Source of the DNA: Pseudomonadota bacterium | Lineage (GTDB): Bacteria > Pseudomonadota > Gammaproteobacteria > Burkholderiales > Burkholderiaceae_D | Assembly: GCA_023391395.1 (NCBI GenBank) | Contig: JAEWBA010000277.1 | Location: 1-8,825 of the forward strand | Direction of reading: 5' to 3' | Length of the DNA stretch: 8,825 nucleotides | Part shown: piece after piece, positions 1 to 6,419 of the stretch | How positions within the stretch are numbered: the stretch's first letter is position 1 | Layout of the letters: every line of letters begins with the position of its first letter | Notes under the pieces: model-generated | The model's database searches: none | What the model was told of the DNA's origin: nothing | What the model saw: the letters and a program-made list of their open reading frames with translations, nothing else | Made by a program: the position numbers and the translations under genes

Positions 1-786
1 TCGCCGGTCGACAAGATGCAGCTGGTGGAGATCATCCGGGGCCGGCAGACCGCTCCCGAAACGGTGGCGCGCGCTTACGACTACGTCCAGCAGATCGGCA
101 AGCTGCCCATCGTCGTCAACGATTCACGCGGCTTCTTCACCAGCCGGGTGTTCGGCACCTTCGTCAACGAGGGCATCGCCATGCTGGGAGAAGGCATCGA
201 ACCCGCGCTGATCGAGAATGCCGCGCTGGCGGCCGGCATGCCGGTCGGACCTCTCGCGGTGCAGGACGAAGTGGCGCTGACGCTTTCCCTGCATGTTGCA
301 GATCAGACCAAGGCTGACCTGCTGGCCGAAGGCAAGCCCTACGTCGCGCATCCCGGCACCGCCATCACCGAGCGCATGGTGAATGAATTCCAGCGCGGCG
401 GCAAGGCGTTGGGCGCGGGCTTCTACGAATACCCCAAGGATGGCGGCAAGAAATATCTCTGGCCGGAACTGCGGAAGATTTTCCTGAAGCCTGGAGTCGA
501 GATTCCCTATGAGGACGTCCGCGACCGCATGCTCTACATCCAGAGCCTGGAGACCATCCGCTGCCTGGAAGAGCGGGTGCTGGAATCCGTGCGCGACGCC
601 AATATCGGTTCGATCTTCGGTTTTGGCTTTCCCGGATGGACCGGCGGCGCCATCCAGTTCGTCAACCATGTCGGCGTGCGGAAATTCGCCGAGCGCGCCG
701 AAGAGCTGCGGCAACGCTACGGCGAACGCTTCGCACCGCCTGCGCTTCTGCTGGAACATGCCGGCAGCAGCAAGGCTTTCAGTTAG
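1..786 (+). CDS. 3-hydroxyacyl-CoA dehydrogenase, C-terminal part (FadB/FadJ-like), 5'-truncated
   Basis: The reading frame is open from base 1 and ends at TAG 784-786, giving 261 visible residues; the N-terminal part lies outside the window. The first residues (SPVDKMQLVEIIRG) match the end of the NAD-binding domain of FadB/FadJ proteins. In that family the catalytic His sits in HFF just before this SPV, so it falls just off the edge, while the partner Glu (visible residue 10) is present. The following DSRGFFTSRV segment begins the helical 3-hydroxyacyl-CoA dehydrogenase C-terminal domain, and the second copy of that fold ends near RYGERFAPPALLLE, a normal family ending. The enzyme oxidises L-3-hydroxyacyl-CoA to 3-ketoacyl-CoA with NAD+ in beta-oxidation. 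Whether an enoyl-CoA hydratase domain precedes it, as in full multifunctional proteins, cannot be seen. The ATG at 16 is internal, not the start. Confidence 0.93.
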   Translation, partial: SPVDKMQLVEIIRGRQTAPETVARAYDYVQQIGKLPIVVNDSRGFFTSRVFGTFVNEGIAMLGEGIEPALIENAALAAGMPVGPLAVQDEVALTLSLHVADQTKADLLAEGKPYVAHPGTAITERMVNEFQRGGKALGAGFYEYPKDGGKKYLWPELRKIFLKPGVEIPYEDVRDRMLYIQSLETIRCLEERVLESVRDANIGSIFGFGFPGWTGGAIQFVNHVGVRKFAERAEELRQRYGERFAPPALLLEHAGSSKAFS

Positions 787-1082
787 TACGGCCAGCCGGT
801 CTCCCAGCAGCGCATGGGTCAGGAGGCCAGCGGCATTTCCGACAGCATGAGCGGCAGCTTCTGCTTCAACAGGCCGGATGCCCTTAAATGCTGCGGTCCG
901 TTCAGGATTCAGGCAGATTGTCCTTAGGGGCACAGAATCAATAATTTGCAACGACGGAATTAATTATTATTTAAATTCAGCCTCTTAGCGTGCAAACTTA
1001 ATGCTTTTTGTTATGCCAAGGATTCGCTTAATCCAACGATCGGCTTAGGCGACCCTTCTTTCCGGCGCCAGTGGGCTCACCC
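787..1082. other. Convergent intergenic spacer with AT-rich patch
   Basis: This spacer separates the 3' ends of the plus-strand dehydrogenase and the minus-strand dctA. Its first 140 bases are GC-rich and happen to stay open in frame after the dehydrogenase TAG until TAG 925-927. Positions about 940-1015 are strongly AT-rich (for example aattaattattatttaaatt), unlike the surrounding coding DNA. I see no convincing gene in it. It should hold the transcription ends of both flanking genes; the only terminator-like shape is weak. Confidence 0.6.
987..1010 (+). terminator. Weak candidate terminator in convergent spacer
   Basis: On the plus strand AGCGT (987-991) can pair with ATGCT (1001-1005) including one G-T wobble across a 9-base loop, and a T tract follows at 1005-1009. 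The stem is short and AT-rich and lies about 200 bases after the dehydrogenase stop, so this is a weak candidate only. Confidence 0.18.
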
Positions 1083-2405
1083 CTACGTTAAGGGCATGTG
1101 CTGTTCAGCTGCATCCAGGACCGCTTCGGGTTCTTCAGCTTCTTCCGTGGTTTCCGCATTGAGAATGCGGTGCATCCGCGCTTCGTCGAGTTCGCCGGTC
1201 CATTTGCCGACCACCACGGTGGCGACGCCATTGCCGATCAGGTTGGTCAAGGCCCGCGCTTCAGACATGAAACGGTCGATGCCGAGAATCAGCGCCAGCC
1301 CGGCCACCGGCAAGCCACTGACGGCGGAGAGCGTGGCCGCCAGCACGATGAAGCCGCTACCGGTCACGCCGGCGGCCCCCTTGGAGGTCAGCAGCAACAC
1401 TGCCAGCAGCGTGATCTGTTGACCAATGGACAGCGGCGTATCGGTGGCCTGGGCAATGAACACGGCCGCCATCGTCAGATAGATCGAGGTGCCATCCAGG
1501 TTGAAGGAATAACCGGTGGGAATCACCAGGCCGACTACGGTTTTCTTGACGCCAAGGTTTTCCATCTTGGCCAGCATGCGTGGCAACACGGATTCAGAAG
1601 AAGACGTGCCGAGCACGATGAACAATTCTTCCTTGATGTACTTGATGAATTTCCAGACGCTGAAGCCGTGCAGGCGCGCAATGATGCCGAGCGCGCCGAA
1701 GATGAATACCAGGCAGGTCAGATAGAAGGTGCCCATCAGCATGGCCAGCGAGGCCAGGGTGCCGACGCCGTATTTTCCAATGGTGAATGCCATTGCACCA
1801 AAAGCACCGATTGGTGCCAAGCGCATGATGATGCCGACGATCGAGAACAGGACATGCGAGATTTTTTCAACGAAGTCGAATACCAGCGTTCCGCGTCCGC
1901 CGAAGCGGTGCAGCGCAAAGCCGAACAGCACCGAGAACAACAGGACCTGCAGGATGTCGCCCTTGGCAAAGGCATCGACCACGCTGTTGGGGATGATGTT
2001 GAGAATGAATTCGGTGGTGGATTGCATCTTGTCGGGCCCGGTGTAGGCAGCCACAGCCTTGATGTCGAGCGTCCTGGGGTCGATATGCATGCCGCCGCCG
2101 GGCCTCAGGAGGTTGACGAAGATGAGTCCGATGATCAGGGCAATCGTGCTGACCACTTCGAAATAGATCAGTGCCAGCCCTCCGGTCTTGCCCACTTTCT
2201 TCATGTCTTCCATGCCGGCGATGCCGACGACGACCGTGCAGAAGATGATCGGCGCAATCAGCATCTTGATCAGCTTGATGAAACCATCTCCCAAGGGCTT
2301 CATCTGTGCGCCCAGCGCCGGGTAAAAGTATCCGAGCAGTACGCCGATAACGATGGCAATCAGCACCTGGACGTATAGCGACTTGTAGATCGGCTTGCGT
2401 TGCAT
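1083..2405 (-). CDS. dctA: C4-dicarboxylate transport protein DctA
   Basis: DctA is an inner-membrane symporter of the DAACS (glutamate/aspartate transporter) family that imports succinate, fumarate and malate with Na+ or H+. The 440-residue product follows E. coli DctA nearly end to end as I recall it. Family hallmarks are GTSSSES (residues 266-272, re-entrant loop 1), SFNLDGTS (300-307), [12 protein letters not shown] (about 341-352, re-entrant loop 2) and [14 protein letters not shown] (375-388). Several hydrophobic membrane segments are evident. I chose ATG 2405 because GGAGAAGG lies just upstream with 7 bases between GGAG and the start, and because homologs begin at this point ([11 protein letters not shown] versus E. 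coli MKTSLFKSLY). An in-frame ATG at 2423 with AGGA at 2431-2434 would add six residues (MNWRRQ). The C-terminal tail after about residue 410 is acidic and poorly conserved. No dctB/dctD genes are in the window. Confidence 0.96.
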   Translation of the reverse strand: MQRKPIYKSLYVQVLIAIVIGVLLGYFYPALGAQMKPLGDGFIKLIKMLIAPIIFCTVVVGIAGMEDMKKVGKTGGLALIYFEVVSTIALIIGLIFVNLLRPGGGMHIDPRTLDIKAVAAYTGPDKMQSTTEFILNIIPNSVVDAFAKGDILQVLLFSVLFGFALHRFGGRGTLVFDFVEKISHVLFSIVGIIMRLAPIGAFGAMAFTIGKYGVGTLASLAMLMGTFYLTCLVFIFGALGIIARLHGFSVWKFIKYIKEELFIVLGTSSSESVLPRMLAKMENLGVKKTVVGLVIPTGYSFNLDGTSIYLTMAAVFIAQATDTPLSIGQQITLLAVLLLTSKGAAGVTGSGFIVLAATLSAVSGLPVAGLALILGIDRFMSEARALTNLIGNGVATVVVGKWTGELDEARMHRILNAETTEEAEEPEAVLDAAEQHMPLT

Positions 2406-2408
2406 TTG

Positions 2409-2416
2409 CCTTCTCC
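2409..2416 (-). promoter_or_regulatory. Ribosome binding site for dctA (start-deciding)
   Basis: On the minus strand this is GGAGAAGG, placing GGAG 7 bases before ATG 2405. It lies inside the six-codon extension that would result from the upstream ATG 2423, and so favours the shorter protein. Confidence 0.6.
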
Positions 2417-2488
2417 AGTTCATCCATGTGTCCTGTAAGCCTGGTCTTCCGGCTGCCGCTGCTATCTCTTTTTCATCGTGGGAGTCAG

Positions 2489-2504
2489 TGCGGCCGCCAT
2501 GCCA
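2489..2504 (-). promoter_or_regulatory. Possible sigma-54 (RpoN) promoter for dctA
   Basis: The minus strand reads TGGCATGGCGGCCGCA. The GG (2503-2502) and GC (2491-2490) are separated by exactly 10 bases, as required for -24/-12 elements, and TGGCATG is one base from the consensus TGGCACG. The -12 half is CCGCA rather than TTGCA, which weakens the case. Transcription would start near 2478, leaving a leader of roughly 70 bases. Control of dctA by DctB/DctD and RpoN is known in rhizobia and several other proteobacteria. Such spacings arise by chance in GC-rich DNA. Confidence 0.28.
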
Positions 2505-2808
2505 ATCGATTCGCTCAAGTGGGGATAGGGAAGGTCACGAGTCTTGGCGTTCGCGCGGCCCGCCATTGCGGGAGAGCCGGAAACACATTGGCCTGATCAG
2601 AGGGAAGAGTTGCTTATTGCAGACTTAAGGAAAAACAAAACAGGTTTTCCCATTCATGCTAGATGGCCGATTCACGGCGAGTTTGAGGAAGAGCAAATCC
2701 ACATGGCGAATAGGAGTCCAAGCCCCTGCCCTGCCCGTCTTGAGTCCGGGCAGCGCCGAAGAGAGAAAGATTCGTCTTCAATCCAATTGGACCAAGGAAA
2801 GTAGCGAA

Positions 2809-2825
2809 AAGGACGCCAGCGCCTT
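2809..2825 (-). terminator. Weak candidate terminator after the triheme cytochrome gene
   Basis: On the minus strand AAGGCG, loop CTGG, then CG-T-CCTT can form a six-pair stem with one bulged T, and the strand continues TT after the stem so that four T residues occur in a row. It starts about 24 bases after the TGA stop. The position is right, but the stem is imperfect and the T run short. Confidence 0.25.
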
Positions 2826-2848
2826 GTGTTTCCTTATGTCCCGGTCCG

Positions 2849-4171
2849 TCAGTCCACCGGCACACCGCGATACCGGCTCACTTCCGCCGGCTCCACCAGC
2901 GTGCCCTGGTTACCCCAGCTGGTGCGGGTATAGCTCACCACGGCAGCGACTTCCTCGTCGTTAAGGACATGGCCGAACGGCGGCATGCCGTAGGGTCGCG
3001 GATTGCCGCCAGTACTGGGTGGATAGCCACCGTTCAGGACGATGCGCACCGGATTAATGGCGATTTGCGCCTGGAGCGAACGATTCCCGGCCAGCGGTGG
3101 GTAGGCCGGGAATTTGCCCGTGCCGTCGGCTTTATGGCATTCCGCGCAATGTTTCTCGTACAGCTTCGCACCACTGCTCAGCAGTTGTTCACGCTGCTGC
3201 GCCCGGCGCGCCTTTTCCTGGGGAGTGATGAAGAAGGGTTCGTCGTCTTGCGGCGGCGCCGATGCGGATTGTGGCAGCGACTTGAGATAAGTGGCCATCG
3301 CGCCGATGTCCTCGTCGCTCAGGTATTGCAGACTGGCGGCCACCACCTCGGCCATCGGGCCGAACACCGCGCCGCGTTCAGAAACGCCGGTCTTGAGCAG
3401 GCTGGCGATATGGGCTACTTCCCATTCCCCCAGGCCGGTATCCGTGCTGGAGGTCAGCGACGAGGCGTACCAGCCCTGCATGGGGATCATGCCGCCGGCC
3501 AGGTCGGCTCGGCTCCTCGGCCCGCCAAGCACATCGCGCTCGGTATGGCAGGCCGCGCAGTGACCCAGCCCCTGTACCAGGTAGGCACCACGGTTCCACT
3601 CGACGCTTTCCCCGGGGACGGGCTCGAAGACCCCAGGCCTGAAGTACAGCGCACGCCAGCCGACCAGCAGCAGCCGCTGATTGTAGGGAAAGCGCAGCGC
3701 GTGCTCCTTCCGCGCTTGATGTACCGGTTCCAGGGTCTGCAAGTAGGCGTACATCGCATCCGAATCCGCACGCGTGACCTTGGTGTAATTCGTGTAGGGG
3801 AAGGCAGGATAGAGAAAGCTGCCGTCCTTGGATCTTCCGTTGTGCAAAGCACGCCAGAAATCGTCGGCCGACCATGAGCCGATGCCGGTCTCGGCTTCCG
3901 GCGTGATGTTCGGCGCGTAGATATCGCCGAAGGGCGTGCGAATGGCGCGCCCGCCCGCATAGGGCTTGCCGCCGCGCGTGGTGTGGCATGCCATGCAGTC
4001 GCCGGCGCGCGTCAGGTATTCGCCGCGCACAAGTTGCGCCGCCTTGTCGGTCACCGGCGCGGCCTTGATGTCCCGGCCCGGCTCATGCAGGAATTCGCGC
4101 CCTAGCAGCACGGCCGCAATCAGGAAGAAAACCGCAAGCAGCACGATCAGGGAGCGTTTCATGAGTTTCAT
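2849..4171 (-). CDS. Membrane-anchored triheme cytochrome c (alcohol/gluconate dehydrogenase cytochrome-subunit type)
   Basis: This 440-residue protein has three c-type heme sites: CMACH (59-63), CAACH (205-209) and CAECH (342-346). Residues about 7-24 form one hydrophobic segment after MKLMKR and lack a clear signal peptidase site, so it probably serves as a membrane anchor with the hemes in the periplasm. The domain order and motifs (YAPNITPEAETGIGSW, GPMAEVV, YGMPPFG) follow the cytochrome subunits of membrane alcohol, gluconate and aldehyde dehydrogenases, which pass electrons from the catalytic subunit to ubiquinone or an oxidase. M273 and M396 are likely axial ligands of hemes 2 and 3. 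In domain 1 the usual YPAMPY is YPAFPY (F124). The start has an ideal AGGAGG 5 bases upstream. The gene begins 13 bases after the diheme cytochrome stop, so the two are surely cotranscribed. No catalytic dehydrogenase gene is nearby, so the electron donor is unknown. Confidence 0.9.
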   Translation of the reverse strand: MKLMKRSLIVLLAVFFLIAAVLLGREFLHEPGRDIKAAPVTDKAAQLVRGEYLTRAGDCMACHTTRGGKPYAGGRAIRTPFGDIYAPNITPEAETGIGSWSADDFWRALHNGRSKDGSFLYPAFPYTNYTKVTRADSDAMYAYLQTLEPVHQARKEHALRFPYNQRLLLVGWRALYFRPGVFEPVPGESVEWNRGAYLVQGLGHCAACHTERDVLGGPRSRADLAGGMIPMQGWYASSLTSSTDTGLGEWEVAHIASLLKTGVSERGAVFGPMAEVVAASLQYLSDEDIGAMATYLKSLPQSASAPPQDDEPFFITPQEKARRAQQREQLLSSGAKLYEKHCAECHKADGTGKFPAYPPLAGNRSLQAQIAINPVRIVLNGGYPPSTGGNPRPYGMPPFGHVLNDEEVAAVVSYTRTSWGNQGTLVEPAEVSRYRGVPVD

Positions 4172-4176
4172 GTCTG

Positions 4177-4182
4177 CCTCCT
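4177..4182 (-). promoter_or_regulatory. Strong ribosome binding site for the triheme cytochrome
   Basis: The minus strand reads AGGAGG with 5 bases before ATG 4171. It sits in the 13-base gap after the upstream gene's TAA. This fixes the start at MKLMKR rather than at the second Met three codons later. Confidence 0.75.
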
Positions 4183-4184
4183 GA

Positions 4185-4952
4185 TTATTGCGGCACGCCG
4201 CCGCAAGGCATCGGCAATTCGATGCGGGCCGCGGCGGCAGTCATGGCCGGCGGCACCGGTTGCGCGGCCAGCCAGGCGGAAACGGCACTGATGTCGTCCA
4301 CGCTCAGCCGCTGGGTGATCTGGGACATGCAATCCGGCGCGGCCGCGCGACGCGCGCCGCTGCGCCAGGCGCCGAATTGCCCGCGCAGGTAATCGCGCGG
4401 CAATCCGAGCAGCCCGGGAATGGCTGGCGCCACGCCGGTCAAGGACTTGCCGTGGCAGGCAGCGCACGCCGGTACGTCTTTCGAGGCGTCGCCCGAAAAC
4501 ACCAGCGTGCGCCCTCTTTCCAGGGCCGCCGACGAGACATTCGGCGCCTGCGGCGGCGGATACGGCGGGTTCAGGCTGGAGAAATACTGCGCCATCTCCA
4601 TCAGGTACTGGTCCGAGAGGTGGGCCACCATATAGGTCATGAGCGGGTACTGCCGCCTGCCCTCGCGGAAGTTCAGGAGTTGATTGTGCAGATAGCCGGC
4701 GGGCTTGCCGGCGATGCGCGGGAAATAGCCCTCGCTGGTTGCCTTGCCCTGCTCGCCGTGACAGGCGGTGCAGGCCGCAGTGCGCTGTGCCATGTTGTCC
4801 GGCAGGCTGGGCTGGGCTGCAGACTGCGGTGTCTGCGCCAGGGCGCCGACAGCGAATGCGCCGGCGGCCGCGGCGGCCGCAAGGCGTGCGAGGCACCTGG
4901 CGCCGGGCATGAGCGCGGAAAGCGATACGGGTGCTGAATTGGTGTTGTTCAT
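4185..4952 (-). CDS. Diheme cytochrome c, c4-like, periplasmic
   Basis: Two heme motifs are present: CTACH at residues 61-65 and CAACH at 163-167, counted from the start used here. Each lies in a class I cytochrome domain, and the order matches cytochrome c4. Probable Met ligands are in YPLMTYMVAHLSD (M105) and DCMSQITQRLS (M209); each is followed by the LS-x2-D/Q helix typical of c4 domains. The protein likely shuttles electrons in the periplasm to an oxidase or to its operon partner. The signal peptide is Ala-rich (LARLAAAAAAGAFAVGALA) with a likely signal peptidase I site after ALA. Start choice is uncertain. ATG 5018 would add 22 residues, but that stretch has low third-position GC and its AGGA lies against the ATG. 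ATG 4952 has only a distant AGAGG. ATG 4910 has no ribosome site. The product ends with a short tail containing one extra Cys (PMPCGGVPQ). Confidence 0.87.
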   Translation of the reverse strand: MNNTNSAPVSLSALMPGARCLARLAAAAAAGAFAVGALAQTPQSAAQPSLPDNMAQRTAACTACHGEQGKATSEGYFPRIAGKPAGYLHNQLLNFREGRRQYPLMTYMVAHLSDQYLMEMAQYFSSLNPPYPPPQAPNVSSAALERGRTLVFSGDASKDVPACAACHGKSLTGVAPAIPGLLGLPRDYLRGQFGAWRSGARRAAAPDCMSQITQRLSVDDISAVSAWLAAQPVPPAMTAAAARIELPMPCGGVPQ

Positions 4953-5128
4953 ATCGTCAGCAAAAACCTCTCGGGCAAGGGGCGAAAGCCATGCCGATGC
5001 CTGAATTTTCCTCTTCATTCCTGAGAAGAAACAGATGCAGGAACGCGAAAAATAACCGTATCAGATAGATTGGGTGACCGCCATGCTGCGGCCCAAGAGT
5101 GGGCCGTGTTTTCGCGCGGCGCGCTGCT
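4953..5128. other. Intergenic region between hisC and the cytochrome operon
   Basis: This region should contain the hisC 3' end and the promoter of the cytochrome operon if the two are transcribed separately. I see a perfect 7-bp inverted repeat near its hisC side and an AT-richer stretch at about 5045-5075, but no clear -35/-10 pair. The stretch 4953-5018 would be coding if the upstream start of the diheme cytochrome is used. Confidence 0.5.
5089..5106. repeat. Perfect 7-bp inverted repeat with 4-base loop downstream of hisC
   Basis: CGGCCCA (5089-5095), loop AGAG, then TGGGCCG (5100-5106) form a stable hairpin. On the plus strand it is followed by TGTTTT, which is terminator-like, but hisC is on the minus strand, where no T run follows. 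It may still mark the 3' end of hisC mRNA or protect it, but its orientation does not fit a standard terminator for hisC. Confidence 0.5.
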
Positions 5129-6202
5129 TCAGCCGAGTCCGCCCTCGTCCAGGATGGCGCGCAGCGCGTCGATCAGCGCGGCGCATTGCGCCGGACTGCC
5201 TATGCTGATGCGCAGATACTGGTTGATGCGCGGCTGGGTGAAATGGCGCACGATCACGGAGCGCTGGCGCAGTGCGGCCGCCAGGCGGGCGGCGTCGTGG
5301 CGCCGGTGACGAGCGAACACGAAGTTGGCGACCGTGGGCAACACCTCGAAGCCGAGCGCTTCCAATTCGCCTCTCATCTTGTCGCGGCTATGGATGACGG
5401 CGCGCCGGGTTTCCTGGAAATAGGCTTCGTCGCGAAACGAGGCCACGGCGCCGGCGACCGCCAGCCTATCCAGAGGATAGGAATTGAAGCTGTTTTTCAC
5501 CCGCTCCAGCGCCTCGATCAATTCCGGCTGGCCGACCGCAAAGCCGACGCGCAGTCCGGCCAGCGAGCGCGACTTGGAGAGGGTTTGCACCACGAGCAGG
5601 TTCGGATGGCGGCGCACCAGGGGGATCACGCTCCCGCCGCCGAAGTCGATATAGGCTTCGTCGACCACGACGACGCTGTCCGGATGTTCCTGCAGCAGCG
5701 CTTCGATGGCGGCGGGCGCCAGGCCGATGCCGGTGGGCGCGTTCGGATTGGGAAAGATGATGCCGCCGCAGGGCTGCCGATAATCCTCGAGACGAATGCG
5801 CATGGCCTCGTCCAGCGGCACCTGCTTGTAGTCGATGCCGAACAGCCCGCAGTACACCGGGTAGAAGCTGTAGGTCACGTCGGGGAACAGCAGCGGCGCC
5901 TCATGCTTGAGCAAGGCCATGAATGCCAGCGCCAGGACTTCATCCGAGCCGTTGCCGACGAAAACCTCGTCCGGCGATACGCCGTGGTAGTCGGCGATGG
6001 TTTGCTTCAGTTCGCTGGCATTCGGATCGGGATACAGGCGCAAAAGCTCGCCTGCCGCCGCGTGGATCGCTTCCAGAACGCGGGGCGAAGGCCCGTAGGG
6101 ATTTTCATTGGTGTTCAACTTGACCAGGTCGGGCAGTTTCGGCTGCTCGCCCGGCACGTAAGGCGTCAGCCCCTTGACCACGGGGCTCCAGAATCGGCTC
6201 AT
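5129..6202 (-). CDS. hisC: Histidinol-phosphate aminotransferase
   Basis: This 357-residue cytosolic protein is a PLP-dependent class I/II aminotransferase of the HisC family, which transfers the amino group of glutamate to imidazole-acetol phosphate in histidine biosynthesis. Visible family signatures are [12 protein letters not shown] (28-39), the cofactor loop GNGSDE (83-88), PNPNAPTG (151-158) with N154, DEAYIDF (181-187) with D181, the PLP lysine K210 in [16 protein letters not shown], and the LRISIG segment (330-335) with R331 for substrate carboxylate binding. The length is normal. The ATG start matches the family N-terminus ([20 protein letters not shown]), though no clear Shine-Dalgarno sequence precedes it. 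No other his gene is in the window. Many betaproteobacteria carry two HisC paralogs, and one may act on aromatic amino acids, so the exact in vivo substrate is not certain. It lies 73 bases downstream of the cytochrome bd genes on the same strand and could be cotranscribed with them. Confidence 0.94.
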   Translation of the reverse strand: MSRFWSPVVKGLTPYVPGEQPKLPDLVKLNTNENPYGPSPRVLEAIHAAAGELLRLYPDPNASELKQTIADYHGVSPDEVFVGNGSDEVLALAFMALLKHEAPLLFPDVTYSFYPVYCGLFGIDYKQVPLDEAMRIRLEDYRQPCGGIIFPNPNAPTGIGLAPAAIEALLQEHPDSVVVVDEAYIDFGGGSVIPLVRRHPNLLVVQTLSKSRSLAGLRVGFAVGQPELIEALERVKNSFNSYPLDRLAVAGAVASFRDEAYFQETRRAVIHSRDKMRGELEALGFEVLPTVANFVFARHRRHDAARLAAALRQRSVIVRHFTQPRINQYLRISIGSPAQCAALIDALRAILDEGGLG

Positions 6203-6230
6203 GTCGGATTGCTTGAAACGGGTTGAAGAA

Positions 6231-6247
6231 GCCGCTGGCTGAGCGGC
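6231..6247 (-). terminator. Weak candidate terminator between the cytochrome bd genes and hisC
   Basis: On the minus strand GCCGCT, loop CAGCC, AGCGGC form a 6-bp GC-rich stem followed by TTCTTC. The T tract is interrupted, so this would be at best a partial terminator or attenuator after the DUF2474 gene. Confidence 0.25.
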
Positions 6248-6275
6248 AGCGGCGGGTGCGGACGCTTTCAGCCGA

Positions 6276-6419
6276 TCAGATAGTCAGGCCGGCGGCATTC
6301 ATCAAGAGGCGAATGCCATAGGCGACCACACCGAGCGCGGCGACACCAAGCACCCACAGGAGCACCAGCCAGCCCAACTTCTTCCACCAGGGGCCGGACG
6401 CGTCGGATTCCGGGTCCAT
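6276..6419 (-). CDS. DUF2474-type small membrane protein, probable cytochrome bd (CIO) accessory subunit
   Basis: This 47-residue protein has a charged N-terminus ([14 protein letters not shown]), one transmembrane helix (about residues 15-36, [20 protein letters not shown]) and a short end ([11 protein letters not shown]). The pattern W-x-K/R-L-x-W-L-V-L-x-W, then A-x2-G-V-V-A, then RLLM-x-AAG, is what I recall for DUF2474, found directly after CIO-type cydB genes. By position and architecture it is analogous to CydX, the small single-helix subunit that stabilises cytochrome bd, though it is not a sequence homolog that I can show. Its ATG overlaps the cydB TGA by one base (TGATG), so translational coupling is expected. 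It is short enough to be missed in automated annotation. Confidence 0.85.
   Translation of the reverse strand: MDPESDASGPWWKKLGWLVLLWVLGVAALGVVAYGIRLLMNAAGLTI

Larger units (their letters stand above)
2406..2848. other. dctA upstream region and cytochrome 3' spacer
   Basis: This 443-base stretch lies between the start of dctA and the stop of the triheme cytochrome gene, both on the minus strand. Short open frames cross it on both strands, but none has a recognisable protein family, a convincing ribosome site or the codon bias of the neighbours, so I call no gene. It contains a possible sigma-54 element, a 7-bp inverted repeat (CTGCCCG 2731-2737 with CGGGCAG 2747-2753, 9-base loop), a 10-base palindrome TCCAATTGGA (2782-2791), and a weak hairpin with a T run just downstream of the cytochrome gene. 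Confidence 0.6.

Noticed and set aside
787..924. In-frame open extension of 46 codons after the dehydrogenase TAG, suggesting readthrough or a broken gene
   Set aside because: The dehydrogenase already ends where its family normally ends (after the FAPPALLLE segment), the extension has no recognisable domain, and 46 codons without a stop are not rare in GC-rich DNA.
1098..2378. 426-codon open frame on the plus strand opposite dctA
   Set aside because: It is His/Asp/Gln-rich with no recognisable family, and mirrors the codon bias of the clearly real dctA on the other strand; a typical shadow frame of GC-rich DNA.
2731..2753. 7-bp inverted repeat as a terminator or operator
   Set aside because: The stem is real, but no T run follows on either strand and it matches no operator I know. 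It is noted in the spacer entry only.
2544..2964. Short plus-strand open frames in the dctA/cytochrome spacer
   Set aside because: They lack convincing ribosome sites, protein-family features and normal codon bias, and partly overlap the cytochrome gene.
2969..3877. 302-codon open frame on the plus strand opposite the triheme cytochrome
   Set aside because: Antisense shadow of a gene with three CxxCH sites. No independent protein signature was seen.
5099..6226. 375-codon open frame on the plus strand opposite hisC
   Set aside because: The opposite strand encodes a complete HisC with all catalytic motifs. This frame has no family features and low-complexity composition.
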